From Streptomyces sp. NBC_00569 (lineage in GTDB: Bacteria > Actinomycetota > Actinomycetes > Streptomycetales > Streptomycetaceae): a stretch of DNA of 64,000 bases. The notes beneath the pieces were generated by a model, which saw only the letters and a program-made list of their open reading frames with translations, did no database searches and was not told where the DNA came from. The stretch covers positions 7,619,001 to 7,683,000 of the forward strand of contig NZ_CP107783.1 in assembly GCF_036345255.1 (NCBI RefSeq), written 5' to 3'. Shown one piece after another: positions 50,191-61,105 of this stretch. The number at the start of each line of letters is the position of its first letter. The first letter of the stretch is position 1. The translations under genes and the position numbers were made by a program.

Positions 50191-51129
50191 TCAGTGGTTC
50201 TGGCGGAACGCGCGCCGGATGGCGAGCAGTCCGACGAGTCCGGTGAGGAAGAGGAAGACACCGACGGTCTGGCTGTAGCCGAGGTCGGCCGCGATGAACG
50301 CCTTCTGGTAGACCAGGAATGACAGCGTTGTCGACGAGCTGCCGGGGCCGCCCTGCGTCAGCAGCAGCACGTGCTGGGCCGACCCGAAGAGCGTCCACAG
50401 GAACTGCAGCATCGTCACCACCCCCACGTAGTCACGGATGACGGGGAAGTGGATGCGCCACATCGTCCGCCAGTGCCCGGCGCCGTCCAGCTGCGCCGCC
50501 TCGCCGATCTCCTCGGGGACGCTCCCGAGCCGCGCCGCGAACAGCACCGCCGTGAAGCCGATCCCGGCCCAGATGTCCAGCGCGATCAGGCATGCGAGGG
50601 CGGTGGAGGGGGAGGCGAGCCACGCGTCGGCGAGCGAGCCGAGACCGACCGCCTTCAGGCCGCCGTTGACCAGCCCGTCGGGGGACAGTGCCGCGTAGAA
50701 CACCATCGCCTTCGCCGGAGTCGAGATCAGCCCGGGGATGAACAGCAGATACCGGATGACCTTGTGGCCTGGCGGCTTCTGCGCGACGTAGTAGCCGAGC
50801 ATGTACGCACAGACGATCATCACCGGGACGGCGACGACGAGCTGGATCGCCGTGTTGCTCACCGCGTCCCAGAACACCGGGTCGTCGAGGACCGTGCGTA
50901 CATTGTCGAACCCGGCGAACGAGACGGGCTGCAGCATGCCCGGCCAGCGCAGGGCGGCGACCACGAAGATGGCGACCAGCGGGCCGACCATGAAGACCAG
51001 GTACCAGACGAGGGCGGGCAGGGCGAGGATCGTGCCGCCCTGGCGGCGCGCCCGCCGGGCGGCGTCGGGGGAAGAGGGGGTGGGGCGGCGGACCGCGGTC
51101 TCGCCCGCTGTCGACGTCATCGTCGTCAT
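50191..51129 (-). CDS. Carbohydrate ABC transporter permease (MalF-like)
   Basis: 312 residues, six membrane segments after an Arg-rich cytosolic start (AARRARRQGG). EAA loop: EEIGEAAQLDGAGHWRTMWRIHFPVIRD. ATG 51129 is preceded by GGGAG at 6 nt. No ATP-binding protein is encoded in the locus; in Streptomyces the shared ATPase MsiK energises such CUT1 importers (established knowledge). Confidence 0.93.
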   Translation of the reverse strand: MTTMTSTAGETAVRRPTPSSPDAARRARRQGGTILALPALVWYLVFMVGPLVAIFVVAALRWPGMLQPVSFAGFDNVRTVLDDPVFWDAVSNTAIQLVVAVPVMIVCAYMLGYYVAQKPPGHKVIRYLLFIPGLISTPAKAMVFYAALSPDGLVNGGLKAVGLGSLADAWLASPSTALACLIALDIWAGIGFTAVLFAARLGSVPEEIGEAAQLDGAGHWRTMWRIHFPVIRDYVGVVTMLQFLWTLFGSAQHVLLLTQGGPGSSSTTLSFLVYQKAFIAADLGYSQTVGVFLFLTGLVGLLAIRRAFRQNH

Positions 51130-51170
51130 GAGCAACTCCCTTACGGATGAGGAGAGAGGGGGGCGTGCGG

Positions 51171-52460
51171 TCAGGCGCCGCGGTACGCGGCCTCGAGGAC
51201 CGAGCGGACCTCGGCCGCGCTCGTGCCGCGCGTGAAGGAGGTGCTCGTCGCCGTGATCAGCGGCTGCGTCGCGGCCGGCGGGACGAACAGGTCGGGCAGC
51301 AGCACCTGGCTCACCTCGCCGCCGAGCCGCTGCGCCGCCGCCACCAGCGGGAAGTCCGAGCTGACCGTGTCGGACCGCAGCGCCATGTCGCGCCCGGCCT
51401 CCTTGATGAACCGCGAGACGGTGTCCGGGCGGTACATGAACCGCAGGAACTTCTCGACGGCGTCGATCTTCTTCGTGCCGTTCGGGCTGATCCAGAAGCC
51501 GATCAGCGTGTACGTCCGCAGGATCGTCGGCCTGTCGTGCGCCGCCCCCGGGGCCAGCGGCCAGCCACCCACGTCGGTGTGCCGCGCCACCTCGGGCGGC
51601 ACCTTCGCCAGGGCCGACGACATGGCGGACTGCATCGCCGCGGCCTGCGTGTTGAACTGCGTGGTCATCGAGTCCGACGTCAGGCCCTGGGCCTTGTCGG
51701 CGAACACTCCGGCGTCGCGCAGCTCCACGAAGTACTCGAGGCCCTCCCGCGCGCCCCGGCTGCCGAAGTCCCCGGTCGAGTAGACGTGCCTGGCCTCGTC
51801 CTCGGTCAGAAACGTCTGGATGATCTGGGCGAGCAGCTTCTGGCCGGTCCAGTCGTTGCCGCCGACCGTGACGGGCGCGATGCCCTTCCTGCGCAGCCTG
51901 CCCGCCGCGGCGATCAGTTCGTCGCCGGTGGCCGGGACGCGGTCGACGCCCGCCTTGTCGAGGAGCGCCCGGTTGTAGGCGACCGGCCAGTTGGTGGCGA
52001 AGTACGGGAAGGCCCGCACCCGGTCCTTGCCGTCGGTCCACGCGGCCAGGGCCACGGGCAGCACCCGCTCGCGCAGCCCCCAGTCGTCCAGGTAGCCCTT
52101 CACGTCCACGGTGGCGCCGACATCGGTCCAGGCCAGCGTCTTGTCGTAGAGGTTCACCATGACGACGTCCGGCTCCTTGCGGGCCAGCCGCGAGGTCTCG
52201 TAGACCTGCGCGAGGTCGTCGCCGTTGACGAGGTTCCTGACCTTGAGGCCGGGGTTCTCCTCGCGGAACCGGTCCAGGGCGGAGAGGTAGGTGGGGGAGC
52301 CGGGGGCGGTGGTGCCGAGCTGACTGTGCACCACGAGGGTGCCGGGGTCGTCGTCGGCGGCGGCGAGGGCGGAGCAGCCGGACAGGGCGGAGGCGGCGGC
52401 GAGTCCGCCGCCGGCGGCGAGGAATCCGCGCCGACTCATCGTCGAGGGCACAGAGCGCAC
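51171..52460 (-). CDS. Sugar-binding lipoprotein of an ABC importer
   Basis: 429 residues from GTG 52460, with GGAG 10 nt upstream; ATG 52439 is an alternative. A Tat lipoprotein signal: SRRGFLAAGGGLAAASALSGC, with lipid Cys29. The binding fold follows the extracellular solute-binding family 1 pattern (LDRFREENPGLKV, YFATNWPVAYNRALLDKAGVDRVPATGDELIAAAGRL). First gene of the sugar operon running to 44061. The ligand is probably a beta-linked oligosaccharide or disaccharide (inference from the two glycosidases). Confidence 0.9.
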   Translation of the reverse strand: MRSVPSTMSRRGFLAAGGGLAAASALSGCSALAAADDDPGTLVVHSQLGTTAPGSPTYLSALDRFREENPGLKVRNLVNGDDLAQVYETSRLARKEPDVVMVNLYDKTLAWTDVGATVDVKGYLDDWGLRERVLPVALAAWTDGKDRVRAFPYFATNWPVAYNRALLDKAGVDRVPATGDELIAAAGRLRRKGIAPVTVGGNDWTGQKLLAQIIQTFLTEDEARHVYSTGDFGSRGAREGLEYFVELRDAGVFADKAQGLTSDSMTTQFNTQAAAMQSAMSSALAKVPPEVARHTDVGGWPLAPGAAHDRPTILRTYTLIGFWISPNGTKKIDAVEKFLRFMYRPDTVSRFIKEAGRDMALRSDTVSSDFPLVAAAQRLGGEVSQVLLPDLFVPPAATQPLITATSTSFTRGTSAAEVRSVLEAAYRGA

Positions 52461-52501
52461 AGCGGTATGTCTCCAACCGGGGTTACGGGTAACGACGGAG
52501 T

Positions 52502-52517
52502 GGTTAATCGATATACC
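52502..52517. promoter_or_regulatory. LacI-type operator of the sugar operon
   Basis: GGTTAATCGATATACC: 12 of 16 positions are self-complementary, with a central CG. AT-rich within GC-rich DNA. It lies 42 nt before the binding-protein start, in the promoter area. Confidence 0.55.
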
Positions 52518-52629
52518 TGTGGGAGGTGCGAGCACCGTAAGGGGCGGGAAGGGAACGGTCAACCCCTCGTTGCGCATGCTGAAACGAGGCCCTCGCGGGT
52601 CTGTGCATACCTGCGGAAAGTGAGGTGTA

Positions 52630-53544
52630 TCAGGCCTGTTCGGCCCGGAACGCCGCCGGTGTCACGCCCGTGTGCTGCTGGAAGTACTTCGAGAAGTTCG
52701 CCGAGTCCCCGATGCCGACGGCCGCGCCGATCCGGCCCACCGGCAGGTCCGTGTGGGCCAGCAGGCGCTTCGCCTCCAGGGTCACCCGGCGGTCGATGAA
52801 CGCCTTCGGGGTCTGGCCCGTCGCCGCCCGCACCGCGCGGACGAGGGTGCGCCGGGAGTAGCCGAGCTCGTCGGCGTACGCGCTCACGCTGTGGTTCGTG
52901 GTGAAGCCCTGCTCGACCGCCGTGCGGAAGCGGCTGAACGTCGTGTCCGGCTGCGGCCTGCACTCGTCCGCCGCCGCCTGCGCCGACACATGCGCCACCC
53001 GCAGCATGAAGGCCGTGAGCGAGTGCCGCAGCACGGAGGTGTGCAGGCTCAGCGGCAGCGTCGACGTGTCCAGGTACTCGCGCTTCAGCTGCTCCAACGA
53101 GGCGTCCAGGGCGGCGAGTTGGGCCTCGTCGGGATGGAGCAGGGGCGGCCGGTCGTAGCGGTACAGGCCCGTCGCCTCGACGATCGCGCGCGGCAGGAAG
53201 CCGGGCTGCATGGTGAGCGCCGTGCCGACGTAACGCTGGCTCGTCGAGAAGCCGTGCACCTGGCCGGGCCGGATCCACAGGATGTCGCCGGCTTCGACCT
53301 CGTACTCCGTGAAGTCGATCATGTGGTGGACCGGGCCCTCGCGGAAGAAGAGCAGGACGTGGAAGTCGATCCGGTGCACCCGGCGCGACAGGCCGACGCC
53401 GCCCGCCCAGGGGCCCTCCGTGCCCATCGGGCCGATCTGTATTCCGACCCCGGACACGCTGGCGCTGGGGTCGAAGGGATACGTACGGATGTGCTCCCCC
53501 TCTCCCATATGTGCGCTCGGATGTGCGCCACCCTGCTCCGTCAT
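52630..53544 (-). CDS. AraC-family regulator with N-terminal cupin
   Basis: 304 residues. The cupin sensor domain is at about 25-110 (RIDFHVLLFFREGPVHHMIDFTEYEVEAGDILWIRPGQVHGF). Two C-terminal helix-turn-helix units follow: VSAYADELGYSRRTLVRAVRAATG and PVGRIGAAVGIGDSANFSKYFQQHTGVTPAAFR. ATG 53544 has AAGGA 6 nt upstream. It is divergent from the tkt operon across 193 bp, so it may regulate it, but the sugar operon downstream on the same strand is another candidate. The ligand is unknown, likely a sugar or small aromatic. Confidence 0.88.
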   Translation of the reverse strand: MTEQGGAHPSAHMGEGEHIRTYPFDPSASVSGVGIQIGPMGTEGPWAGGVGLSRRVHRIDFHVLLFFREGPVHHMIDFTEYEVEAGDILWIRPGQVHGFSTSQRYVGTALTMQPGFLPRAIVEATGLYRYDRPPLLHPDEAQLAALDASLEQLKREYLDTSTLPLSLHTSVLRHSLTAFMLRVAHVSAQAAADECRPQPDTTFSRFRTAVEQGFTTNHSVSAYADELGYSRRTLVRAVRAATGQTPKAFIDRRVTLEAKRLLAHTDLPVGRIGAAVGIGDSANFSKYFQQHTGVTPAAFRAEQA

Positions 53545-53737
53545 CCAATTTCCTTGACTCGAATCGGCTCGGTCTCCTGTAGGTGTCCCATTTTCACCGA
53601 ACGCTGGCACGGGGGCACCTGCCGCGCCAAAAGTATGACCTTTAGATTCGTAGGTAGCTCGACCAGCGCTTTCGGCCTGGCCGGGCGGTGCCTTTCGGTA
53701 CCTCGGATGCACAACGGATGCGAAGGAAGTCGTACAG
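53545..53737. promoter_or_regulatory. Divergent promoter region araC/tkt
   Basis: 193 bp without a gene. It contains an 8-of-9-bp inverted repeat, AGGTGTCCC (53581-53589) with GGGGCACCT (53612-53620), a possible AraC target, and the tkt ribosome binding site GAAGGAAG just before 53738. No convincing -35/-10 pair is clear. Confidence 0.4.
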
Positions 53738-55822
53738 ATGAGCACGCAGACACCGGACGCCCTCGGCCCCTTCGAGTGGAGTGACCTCGACCGGCGTGCC
53801 GTCGACACCGCGCGCCTGCTCGCGGCCGATGCCGTGCAGCGGGTCGGCAACGGACACCCGGGTACGGCGATGAGCCTGGCCCCCGCCGCGTACACCCTCT
53901 TCCAGAAGGTCATGCGCCACGACCCGGCCGACCCCGAGTGGACCGGCCGCGACCGCTTCGTCCTCTCGCCGGGCCACACCAGCCTCACCCTCTACACCCA
54001 GCTCTTCCTCTCCGGCTACGAGCTGGAGCTGGACGACCTGAAGGCGTTCCGCACCCACGGCTCGAAGACCCCCGGCCACCCCGAGTACGGCCACACCGCC
54101 GGTGTCGAGACGACGACCGGACCCCTCGGGCAGGGCGTAGCCAACGCCGTGGGCATGGCGATGGCCGCCCGTTACGAGCGCGGCCTCTTCGACCCCGAGG
54201 CCCCCGAGGGCGAGTCCCCCTTCGACCACACCATCTGGGCGATCGTCTCCGACGGCGACCTGGAGGAGGGCATCTCCGCCGAGGCCTCCTCCCTCGCCGG
54301 CCACCAGAAGCTCGGCAACCTCGTCTTCGTCTACGACGACAACCACATCTCCATCGAGGGCGACACCGCCACCGCGTTCTCCGAGGACGTCCTGAAGCGG
54401 TACGAGGCCTACGGCTGGCACGTCCGGCGCATCGAGCCCAAGGCCGACGGCGACACCGACGTGCAGGCCCTGTACGAGGCGCTGGCCGCGGCGAAGGCCG
54501 AGACCGCCCGCCCGTCCATCATCGCGATGCGCACGATCATCGCCTGGCCCGCCCCGAACGCGCGGAACACCGAGGCGTCCCACGGCTCCGCCCTCGGCGC
54601 CGAGGAGATCGCCGCCACCAAGCGCGTCCTCGGCTTCGACCCGGAGCAGACCTTCGAGGTCGCCGACGACGTCATCGCCCACACCCGCGGGGCCCTCGAC
54701 CGCGGCGCCGACGCGCACGCCGAGTGGGACAAGCGGCTCGGCGAGTGGCGCACGGCCGAGCCCGAGCGCTCCGCCCTCCTCGACCGCGTGGTCGCCGGCC
54801 GCCTCCCCGAGGGCTGGGAGCAGGCGCTCCCGTCCTTCGACGAGGGCACGAAGGTCGCGACGCGCGCCGCGTCCGGCAAGGTCCTCCAGGCGCTCGGCCC
54901 GGTCATCCCCGAGCTGTGGGGCGGCTCCGCCGACCTGGCGGGCTCGAACAACACGACGATCGACAAGACGTCGTCGTTCCTGCCGGCGGACAACCCGCTG
55001 CCGGAGGCCGACCCGTACGGCCGCACGATCCACTTCGGCATCCGCGAGCACTCGATGGCCGCCGAGATGAACGGCATCGCGCTGCACGGCAACACCCGCA
55101 TCTACGGCGGCACCTTCCTGGTGTTCTCCGACTACATGCGCAACTCGGTCCGCCTCTCCGCGCTGATGCAGCTCCCCGTCACGTACGTGTGGACCCACGA
55201 CTCCATCGGCCTGGGCGAGGACGGCCCCACGCACCAGCCCGTCGAGCACCTCGCCTCCCTGCGCGCCATCCCGGGCCTGAACATCGTCCGCCCGGCCGAC
55301 GCCAACGAGACCACCGTCGCCTGGCGCGAGATCCTGCGCCGCGGCACGACCAGGCCGGCCCCGCACGGCCTCGCGCTGACCCGTCAGGGCGTGCCCACGT
55401 ACGAGCTCGACGAGCGGGCGGCGAAGGGCGGTTACGTGCTGCGCGAGGCCTCCACCGGGACGCCCGACCTCATCCTGATCGCGACCGGCTCCGAGGTGCA
55501 CCTCGCCGTGGCCGCCCGCGAGCAACTGGAGGCCGAGGGGATCGGCACGCGCGTCGTGTCGATGCCGTCCGTCGAGTGGTTCGAGGAGCAGTCGCAGGAC
55601 TACAAGGACAGCGTCCTGCCGTCGTCCGTGAAGGCGCGCGTCGCCGTCGAGGCCGGCATCGGGCTGACCTGGTACCGCTACGTCGGCGACGCCGGACGCA
55701 TCGTCTCCCTGGAGCACTTCGGCGCCTCCGCCGACGCCGCCACGCTCTTCGCCGAGTACGGCTTCACCGCCGACAACATCGCCGCCCGGGCGCGCGAGTC
55801 CCTCACCGCCGCCCGCGCCTGA
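53738..55822 (+). CDS. tkt: Transketolase
   Basis: 694 residues, the full family length. The thiamine-diphosphate motif starts [37 protein letters not shown]. The catalytic His residues lie in [13 protein letters not shown] and [27 protein letters not shown], and the C-terminal half carries [17 protein letters not shown]. It transfers two-carbon units between sugar phosphates. First gene of the pentose-phosphate operon; GAAGGAAG precedes ATG 53738. Confidence 0.97.
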   Translation: MSTQTPDALGPFEWSDLDRRAVDTARLLAADAVQRVGNGHPGTAMSLAPAAYTLFQKVMRHDPADPEWTGRDRFVLSPGHTSLTLYTQLFLSGYELELDDLKAFRTHGSKTPGHPEYGHTAGVETTTGPLGQGVANAVGMAMAARYERGLFDPEAPEGESPFDHTIWAIVSDGDLEEGISAEASSLAGHQKLGNLVFVYDDNHISIEGDTATAFSEDVLKRYEAYGWHVRRIEPKADGDTDVQALYEALAAAKAETARPSIIAMRTIIAWPAPNARNTEASHGSALGAEEIAATKRVLGFDPEQTFEVADDVIAHTRGALDRGADAHAEWDKRLGEWRTAEPERSALLDRVVAGRLPEGWEQALPSFDEGTKVATRAASGKVLQALGPVIPELWGGSADLAGSNNTTIDKTSSFLPADNPLPEADPYGRTIHFGIREHSMAAEMNGIALHGNTRIYGGTFLVFSDYMRNSVRLSALMQLPVTYVWTHDSIGLGEDGPTHQPVEHLASLRAIPGLNIVRPADANETTVAWREILRRGTTRPAPHGLALTRQGVPTYELDERAAKGGYVLREASTGTPDLILIATGSEVHLAVAAREQLEAEGIGTRVVSMPSVEWFEEQSQDYKDSVLPSSVKARVAVEAGIGLTWYRYVGDAGRIVSLEHFGASADAATLFAEYGFTADNIAARARESLTAARA

Positions 55823-55860
55823 CCCGTACGCACCCGTACACCCGAAGGAAGATGAAGAAC

Positions 55861-56997
55861 ATGAGCAACGCCGACTCCACCGTCACGCCCCTCAAGTCCC
55901 TTGCCGGCGAAGGCGTTTCCATCTGGCTGGACGACCTGTCCCGCAAGCGCATCGAGTCCGGCAACCTCGCCGGCCTGATCGAGAACAGCCACGTCGTGGG
56001 CGTCACGACGAACCCCTCGATCTTCCAGGCGGCCATCGGCTCCGGTGAGGGCTACGAGGAGCAGCTCGCGGACCTCGCCACCCGCGGCGTCACCGTCGAC
56101 GAGGCGGTCCGCATGATGACAACGGCCGACGTCCGCGCCGCCGCCGACATCCTGCGCCCCGTGTACGACGCGACGCAGGGCCGCGACGGCCGCGTCTCCA
56201 TCGAGGTCGACCCGCGCCTCGCCCACAACACGGCGGCCACCGTCGCCGAGGCCAAGCAGCTGGCCTGGCTGGTCGACCGCCCGAACGTCATGATCAAGAT
56301 TCCGGCGACGAAGGCGGGCCTTCCGGCCATCACCGAGGTCATCGGCCTCGGCATCAGCGTCAACGTCACGCTGATCTTCTCCCTGGAGCGCTACCGCGCC
56401 GTCATGGACGCCTACCTCACGGGCCTGGAGAAGGCGCAGGCCGCGGGCATCGACCTGGCGGGCATCCACTCCGTCGCCTCCTTCTTCGTCTCGCGCGTCG
56501 ACGCCGAGATCGACAAGCGCCTCGACCGGGTCGGCACCGACGAGGCCAAGTCCCTCAAGGGCAGGGCCGCCCTCGCCAACGCCCGCCTCGCGTACGAGGC
56601 GTACGAAGAGGTCTTCGCCTCCGAGCGCGCCACGAAGCTGGAGACCGCCGGCGCCAACAAGCAGCGCCCGCTGTGGGCCTCCACCGGCGTCAAGGACCCC
56701 GCGTACAAGGACACCCTGTACGTCGACGAGCTCGTCGCCCCCGGCACGGTGAACACGATGCCGGAGGGCACCCTGAAGGCCACCGCCGACCACGGCGAGA
56801 TCACCGGTGACACGGTGACGGGCGGCTACGAGCAGGCCCGCGCCGACCTCAAGGCCGTCGACGCGCTCGGCATCTCCTACGACGAGGTCGTCCAGCAGCT
56901 CGAGGACGAGGGCGTCGCCAAGTTCGACGTCGCGTGGAACGACCTGCTCGGCACCGTCGCGAACCGCCTCGCCGGCAAGGAGGCGCAGGCCAAGTGA
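55861..56997 (+). CDS. tal: Transaldolase
   Basis: 378 residues. Schiff-base Lys146 in [13 protein letters not shown]-terminal [19 protein letters not shown] and [15 protein letters not shown] are the transaldolase signatures. The ATG 55861 is chosen because AAGGAAG lies at a normal distance; an ATG 9 nt earlier is too close. It transfers dihydroxyacetone units. The zwf start codon overlaps its stop. Confidence 0.97.
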   Translation: MSNADSTVTPLKSLAGEGVSIWLDDLSRKRIESGNLAGLIENSHVVGVTTNPSIFQAAIGSGEGYEEQLADLATRGVTVDEAVRMMTTADVRAAADILRPVYDATQGRDGRVSIEVDPRLAHNTAATVAEAKQLAWLVDRPNVMIKIPATKAGLPAITEVIGLGISVNVTLIFSLERYRAVMDAYLTGLEKAQAAGIDLAGIHSVASFFVSRVDAEIDKRLDRVGTDEAKSLKGRAALANARLAYEAYEEVFASERATKLETAGANKQRPLWASTGVKDPAYKDTLYVDELVAPGTVNTMPEGTLKATADHGEITGDTVTGGYEQARADLKAVDALGISYDEVVQQLEDEGVAKFDVAWNDLLGTVANRLAGKEAQAK

Positions 56998-58526
56998 GCA
57001 CCACTGCTTGGCAGAACCCGCTGAGGGATCCCCGCGACCGCCGCCTGCCGCGCATCGCGGGCCCCTCCGGGCTCGTCATCTTCGGCGTCACCGGCGACCT
57101 GTCCCGCAAGAAGCTGATGCCGGCCGTCTACGACCTCGCCAACCGCGGACTGCTGCCGCCGGGCTTCTCGCTCGTCGGCTTCGCCCGCCGCGAGTGGGAG
57201 GACCAGGACTTCGCCCAGGTCGTCCACGACGCGGTGCGCGAGCACTCCCGCACCGAGTTCCGCGAGGAGGTCTGGCAGCAGCTCGTCGAAGGCATGCGCT
57301 TCATCCCCGGCGACTTCGACGACGACACGGCGTTCAAGCAGCTGCGCGAGGCCGTCGACGACCTCGACGAGAAGCGCGGCACCAGCGGCAACTACGCCTT
57401 CTACCTCTCCGTGCCGCCGAAGTTCTTCCCGCAGGTCGTGCAGCAGCTGAAGAAGCACGGCCTCGCCGACGGACCCGAGGGCTCCTGGCGCCGCGCGGTC
57501 ATCGAGAAGCCGTTCGGCCACGACCTGGCCAGCGCCCGCGAACTCAACGCGATCGTGCACGACGTGTTCGCCCCCGACCAGGTCTTCCGGATCGACCACT
57601 ACCTCGGCAAGGAGACCGTCCAGAACATCCTGGCCCTCCGCTTCGCCAACCAGATGTACGAACCCGTCTGGAACCGGAGTTACGTCGACCACGTGCAGAT
57701 CACGATGGCCGAGGACATCGGCATCGGCGGCCGCGCCGGCTACTACGACGGCATCGGCGCCGCCCGTGACGTCATCCAGAACCACCTCCTCCAGCTCATG
57801 GCCCTCACCGCCATGGAGGAACCCGCCTCCTTCGACGCCGAGTCGCTCCTCACGGAGAAGCTCAAGGTCCTCAAGTCGGTGCGGCTGCCCGAGAATCTCG
57901 GCGAGCACACCGTCCGCGCCCAGTACGCGCCCGGCTGGCAGGGCGGCGAGAAGGTCCCCGGCTACCTCCAGGAAGACGGCATCGACCCCAAGTCGAAGAC
58001 CGACACCTACGCGGCCATCAAGCTCGAGGTCGACAACCGCCGCTGGGCCGGCGTCCCTTTCTACCTGCGCACGGGCAAGCGTCTCGGCCGCCGCGTCACC
58101 GAGATCGCCGTCGTCTTCCAGCGCGCCCCGCACTCCCCGTTCGACTCCACCGCCACGGAGGAACTCGGCCAGAACGCCGTGGTCATCCGCGTCCAGCCCG
58201 ACGAGGGCATGACCGTACGCTTCGGCTCGAAGGTCCCGGGTACCTCGATGGAGATCCGGGACGTGTCGATGGACTTCGCGTACGGCGAGTCCTTCACCGA
58301 GTCCAGCCCGGAGGCGTACGAACGGCTCATCCTGGACGTCCTGCTCGGCGACGCCAACCTCTTCCCCCGTACGGAGGAGGTGGAGGAGTCCTGGAAGATC
58401 CTCGACCCGATCGAGGGCCACTGGGACACCCACGGCCGGCCCGCGCAGTACGCCTCGGGAAGCTGGGGCCCGAAGGAAGCGGACGAGATGCTCGCACGAG
58501 ACGGACGGAGCTGGCGCAGGCCATGA
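56994..58526 (+). CDS. zwf: Glucose-6-phosphate 1-dehydrogenase
   Basis: 510 residues from GTG 56994, which overlaps the tal stop (GTGA) with GGAGG about 11 nt upstream. Nucleotide motif [27 protein letters not shown] and active-site [13 protein letters not shown] are clear. It oxidises glucose 6-phosphate to 6-phosphogluconolactone. Coupled to opcA by a 4-bp overlap. Confidence 0.97.
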   Translation: MSTTAWQNPLRDPRDRRLPRIAGPSGLVIFGVTGDLSRKKLMPAVYDLANRGLLPPGFSLVGFARREWEDQDFAQVVHDAVREHSRTEFREEVWQQLVEGMRFIPGDFDDDTAFKQLREAVDDLDEKRGTSGNYAFYLSVPPKFFPQVVQQLKKHGLADGPEGSWRRAVIEKPFGHDLASARELNAIVHDVFAPDQVFRIDHYLGKETVQNILALRFANQMYEPVWNRSYVDHVQITMAEDIGIGGRAGYYDGIGAARDVIQNHLLQLMALTAMEEPASFDAESLLTEKLKVLKSVRLPENLGEHTVRAQYAPGWQGGEKVPGYLQEDGIDPKSKTDTYAAIKLEVDNRRWAGVPFYLRTGKRLGRRVTEIAVVFQRAPHSPFDSTATEELGQNAVVIRVQPDEGMTVRFGSKVPGTSMEIRDVSMDFAYGESFTESSPEAYERLILDVLLGDANLFPRTEEVEESWKILDPIEGHWDTHGRPAQYASGSWGPKEADEMLARDGRSWRRP

Positions 58527-59458
58527 AGATCGACCTGACCGACACGACGGCAAGCAAGGTCAACAAGGCCCTGGTGGAAGGCCGCAGGGCGATTGGCACC
58601 CCGGCCGTGGGCATGGTCCTCACGATGGTCATCGTGACCGACGAGGAGAACGCCTACGACTCCATCAAGGCCGCCGAGGAGGCCTCCCGCGAGCACCCCT
58701 CGCGCACCCTCGTCGTGATCAAGCGGCACGCCCGCTCGCCCCGCGACCGCCAGGGCAACCGCCTCGACGCCGAGGTGCGGGTCGGCGCGGACGCCGGCAC
58801 CGGCGAGACCGTCCTGCTGCGCCTGTACGGCGAGGTCGGCCAGCACGCCGACTCCGTCGTCCTGCCGCTGCTGCTCCCGGACGCGCCCGTCGTCGTCTGG
58901 TGGCCCGTCGACGCCCCCGAGGTTCCCGCCAAGGACCCCCTGGGTGCCCTCGCGCAGCGCCGTATCACCGACACGTACGCCGTCGAGGACCCGCTGTCCG
59001 CGCTGGCCGCCCGCGCCGCCTCGTACGCCCCCGGCGACACCGACCTCGCCTGGACCCGCCTCACCCCGTGGCGCTCCATGCTCGCTGCCGCCCTCGACCA
59101 GGCGGGTGCCGAGATCATCTCGGCGGCCGTCGAGAGCGAGGCCGAGAACCCCAGCGCCGAGCTGCTCGCCCGCTGGCTGGGCGTCCGCCTCGGCGTGCCC
59201 GTCGAGCGCGTCACCACCGCGGGCCCGGTCGTCACCGCCGTCCGCCTCGGCACGGCCGGCGGCGAGATCCGCATCGACCGCCCCGAGGGCCCGCTCGCCC
59301 AGCTCACCCTGCCCGGCCAGCCGCAGCGCACCCTGGCCCTCAAGGTCCGCAGCACCTCCGAGCTGATCGCCGAAGAACTCCGCCGCCTCGACGCGGACGA
59401 GATGTACGCCGTCGCCCTGCGCGGCGACGGCACCAAGGAGCGCGTTCAACATGCCTGA
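58523..59458 (+). CDS. opcA: Glucose-6-phosphate dehydrogenase assembly protein OpcA
   Basis: 311 residues. The opening [37 protein letters not shown] and the later [28 protein letters not shown] are OpcA signatures. It is needed for assembly or activity of Zwf in actinobacteria and cyanobacteria. ATGA overlap with zwf upstream and an 8-bp overlap with pgi downstream. Confidence 0.96.
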   Translation: MKIDLTDTTASKVNKALVEGRRAIGTPAVGMVLTMVIVTDEENAYDSIKAAEEASREHPSRTLVVIKRHARSPRDRQGNRLDAEVRVGADAGTGETVLLRLYGEVGQHADSVVLPLLLPDAPVVVWWPVDAPEVPAKDPLGALAQRRITDTYAVEDPLSALAARAASYAPGDTDLAWTRLTPWRSMLAAALDQAGAEIISAAVESEAENPSAELLARWLGVRLGVPVERVTTAGPVVTAVRLGTAGGEIRIDRPEGPLAQLTLPGQPQRTLALKVRSTSELIAEELRRLDADEMYAVALRGDGTKERVQHA

Positions 59459-61097
59459 CACCACCCCGCATCTCACGGTCCGCCCCCAGTGGACGGCCCT
59501 CTCGGACCACCGCGCGAAGCAGCGCCAGGTTCATCTGCGGGATCTGTTCACCACCGACCCGGACCGCGCCGGGCGCTACACCGTCCAGGTAGGCGACCTG
59601 CACATCGACTACTCCAAGCACCTGATCACGGACGAGACGCTCGCCCTGCTCCAGGAACTGGCCACCGCGACCGACGTGTTCGGACAGCGCGACGCCATGT
59701 TCCGTGGCGAGAAGATCAACACGACGGAGGACCGGGCCGTGCTGCACACGGCGCTGCGGGCCCCGCGTGACGCGGTGATCGAGGTCGACGGTGTGGATGT
59801 CGTCCCGCAGGTGCATGCCGTTCTCGACAAGATGGCCGTCTTCGCGGGCAAGGTCCGTTCGGGGGAGTGGACGGGCCACACCGGCAAGCGGATCAAGAAC
59901 GTCGTGAACATCGGTATCGGCGGCTCGGACCTGGGTCCCGCGATGGCGTACGAGGTGCTTCGCTCCTTCACCGACCGGGACCTGACGGTCCGTTTCGTGT
60001 CGAACGTGGACGGTGCGGACCTGCACGAGGCCGTGCGTGATCTCGACCCCGCCGAGACGCTGTTCATCATCGCCTCGAAGACGTTCACGACGATCGAGAC
60101 GATCACCAACGCCACGGCGGCACGCAGCTGGCTGCTCAAGGCGCTCGGCGACGACTCCGCGGTCGCGAAGCACTTCGTGGCCCTGTCGACGAACGCCGAG
60201 AAGGTCTCCGACTTCGGCATCGACACGGCCAACATGTTCGAGTTCTGGGACTGGGTCGGCGGGCGCTACTCCTACGACTCGGCGATCGGCCTCTCGCTGA
60301 TGATCGCGATCGGCCCGGACGCGTTCCGTGAGATGCTCGACGGGTTCCATCTCGTCGACGAGCACTTCCGCACCGCCCCCGCCGAGGCGAACGCCCCGCT
60401 CCTGATGGGTCTGTTGGGCATCTGGTACGGCAACTTCCACGACGCCCAGTCGCACGCGGTCCTGCCGTACTCGCACTACCTGTCCAAGTTCACGGCGTAC
60501 CTCCAGCAGCTCGACATGGAGTCCAACGGCAAGTCCGTGGACCGCGAGGGCCGCCCGGTGGAGTGGCAGACGGGGCCCGTCGTCTGGGGCACTCCCGGCA
60601 CCAACGGGCAGCACGCCTACTACCAGCTGATCCACCAGGGCACGAAGGTCATCCCGGCCGACCTGATCGGCTTCGCCCGCCCGGTCGGCGAGCTCTCCGC
60701 TCAACTGGCCGAGCAGCACGACCTGTTGATGGCCAACCTGTTCGCGCAGGGCCAGGCCCTCGCCTTCGGCAAGACCGCCGACGAGGTCCGCGCCGAGGGC
60801 GTCCCCGAGGCGCAGGTGCCCCACCGCACCTTCAAGGGCAACCACCCCACGACCACCGTCCTGGCGAAGGAACTCACCCCCTCCGTCCTGGGCCAGCTCA
60901 TCGCCCTCTACGAGCACAAGGTGTTCGTCCAGGGCGCCGTCTGGAACATCGACTCCTTCGACCAGTGGGGCGTCGAACTCGGCAAGGTCCTCGCCAAGCG
61001 CGTCGAACCCGCCCTCACCCAGGGCGCCGACGTCCCCGGCCTCGACGCCTCCACCCAGGCGCTCGTCGCCACCTACCGCACGCTCCGGAAGAAGTGA
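59451..61097 (+). CDS. pgi: Glucose-6-phosphate isomerase
   Basis: 548 residues. Signatures [34 protein letters not shown] and the long [28 protein letters not shown] block are all present, with [22 protein letters not shown] near the C-terminus. It interconverts glucose 6-phosphate and fructose 6-phosphate, allowing recycling of carbon through the oxidative branch. Its start overlaps the opcA end by 8 bp. Confidence 0.97.
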   Translation: MPDTTPHLTVRPQWTALSDHRAKQRQVHLRDLFTTDPDRAGRYTVQVGDLHIDYSKHLITDETLALLQELATATDVFGQRDAMFRGEKINTTEDRAVLHTALRAPRDAVIEVDGVDVVPQVHAVLDKMAVFAGKVRSGEWTGHTGKRIKNVVNIGIGGSDLGPAMAYEVLRSFTDRDLTVRFVSNVDGADLHEAVRDLDPAETLFIIASKTFTTIETITNATAARSWLLKALGDDSAVAKHFVALSTNAEKVSDFGIDTANMFEFWDWVGGRYSYDSAIGLSLMIAIGPDAFREMLDGFHLVDEHFRTAPAEANAPLLMGLLGIWYGNFHDAQSHAVLPYSHYLSKFTAYLQQLDMESNGKSVDREGRPVEWQTGPVVWGTPGTNGQHAYYQLIHQGTKVIPADLIGFARPVGELSAQLAEQHDLLMANLFAQGQALAFGKTADEVRAEGVPEAQVPHRTFKGNHPTTTVLAKELTPSVLGQLIALYEHKVFVQGAVWNIDSFDQWGVELGKVLAKRVEPALTQGADVPGLDASTQALVATYRTLRKK

Positions 61098-61105
61098 AGA
61101 CAGAC

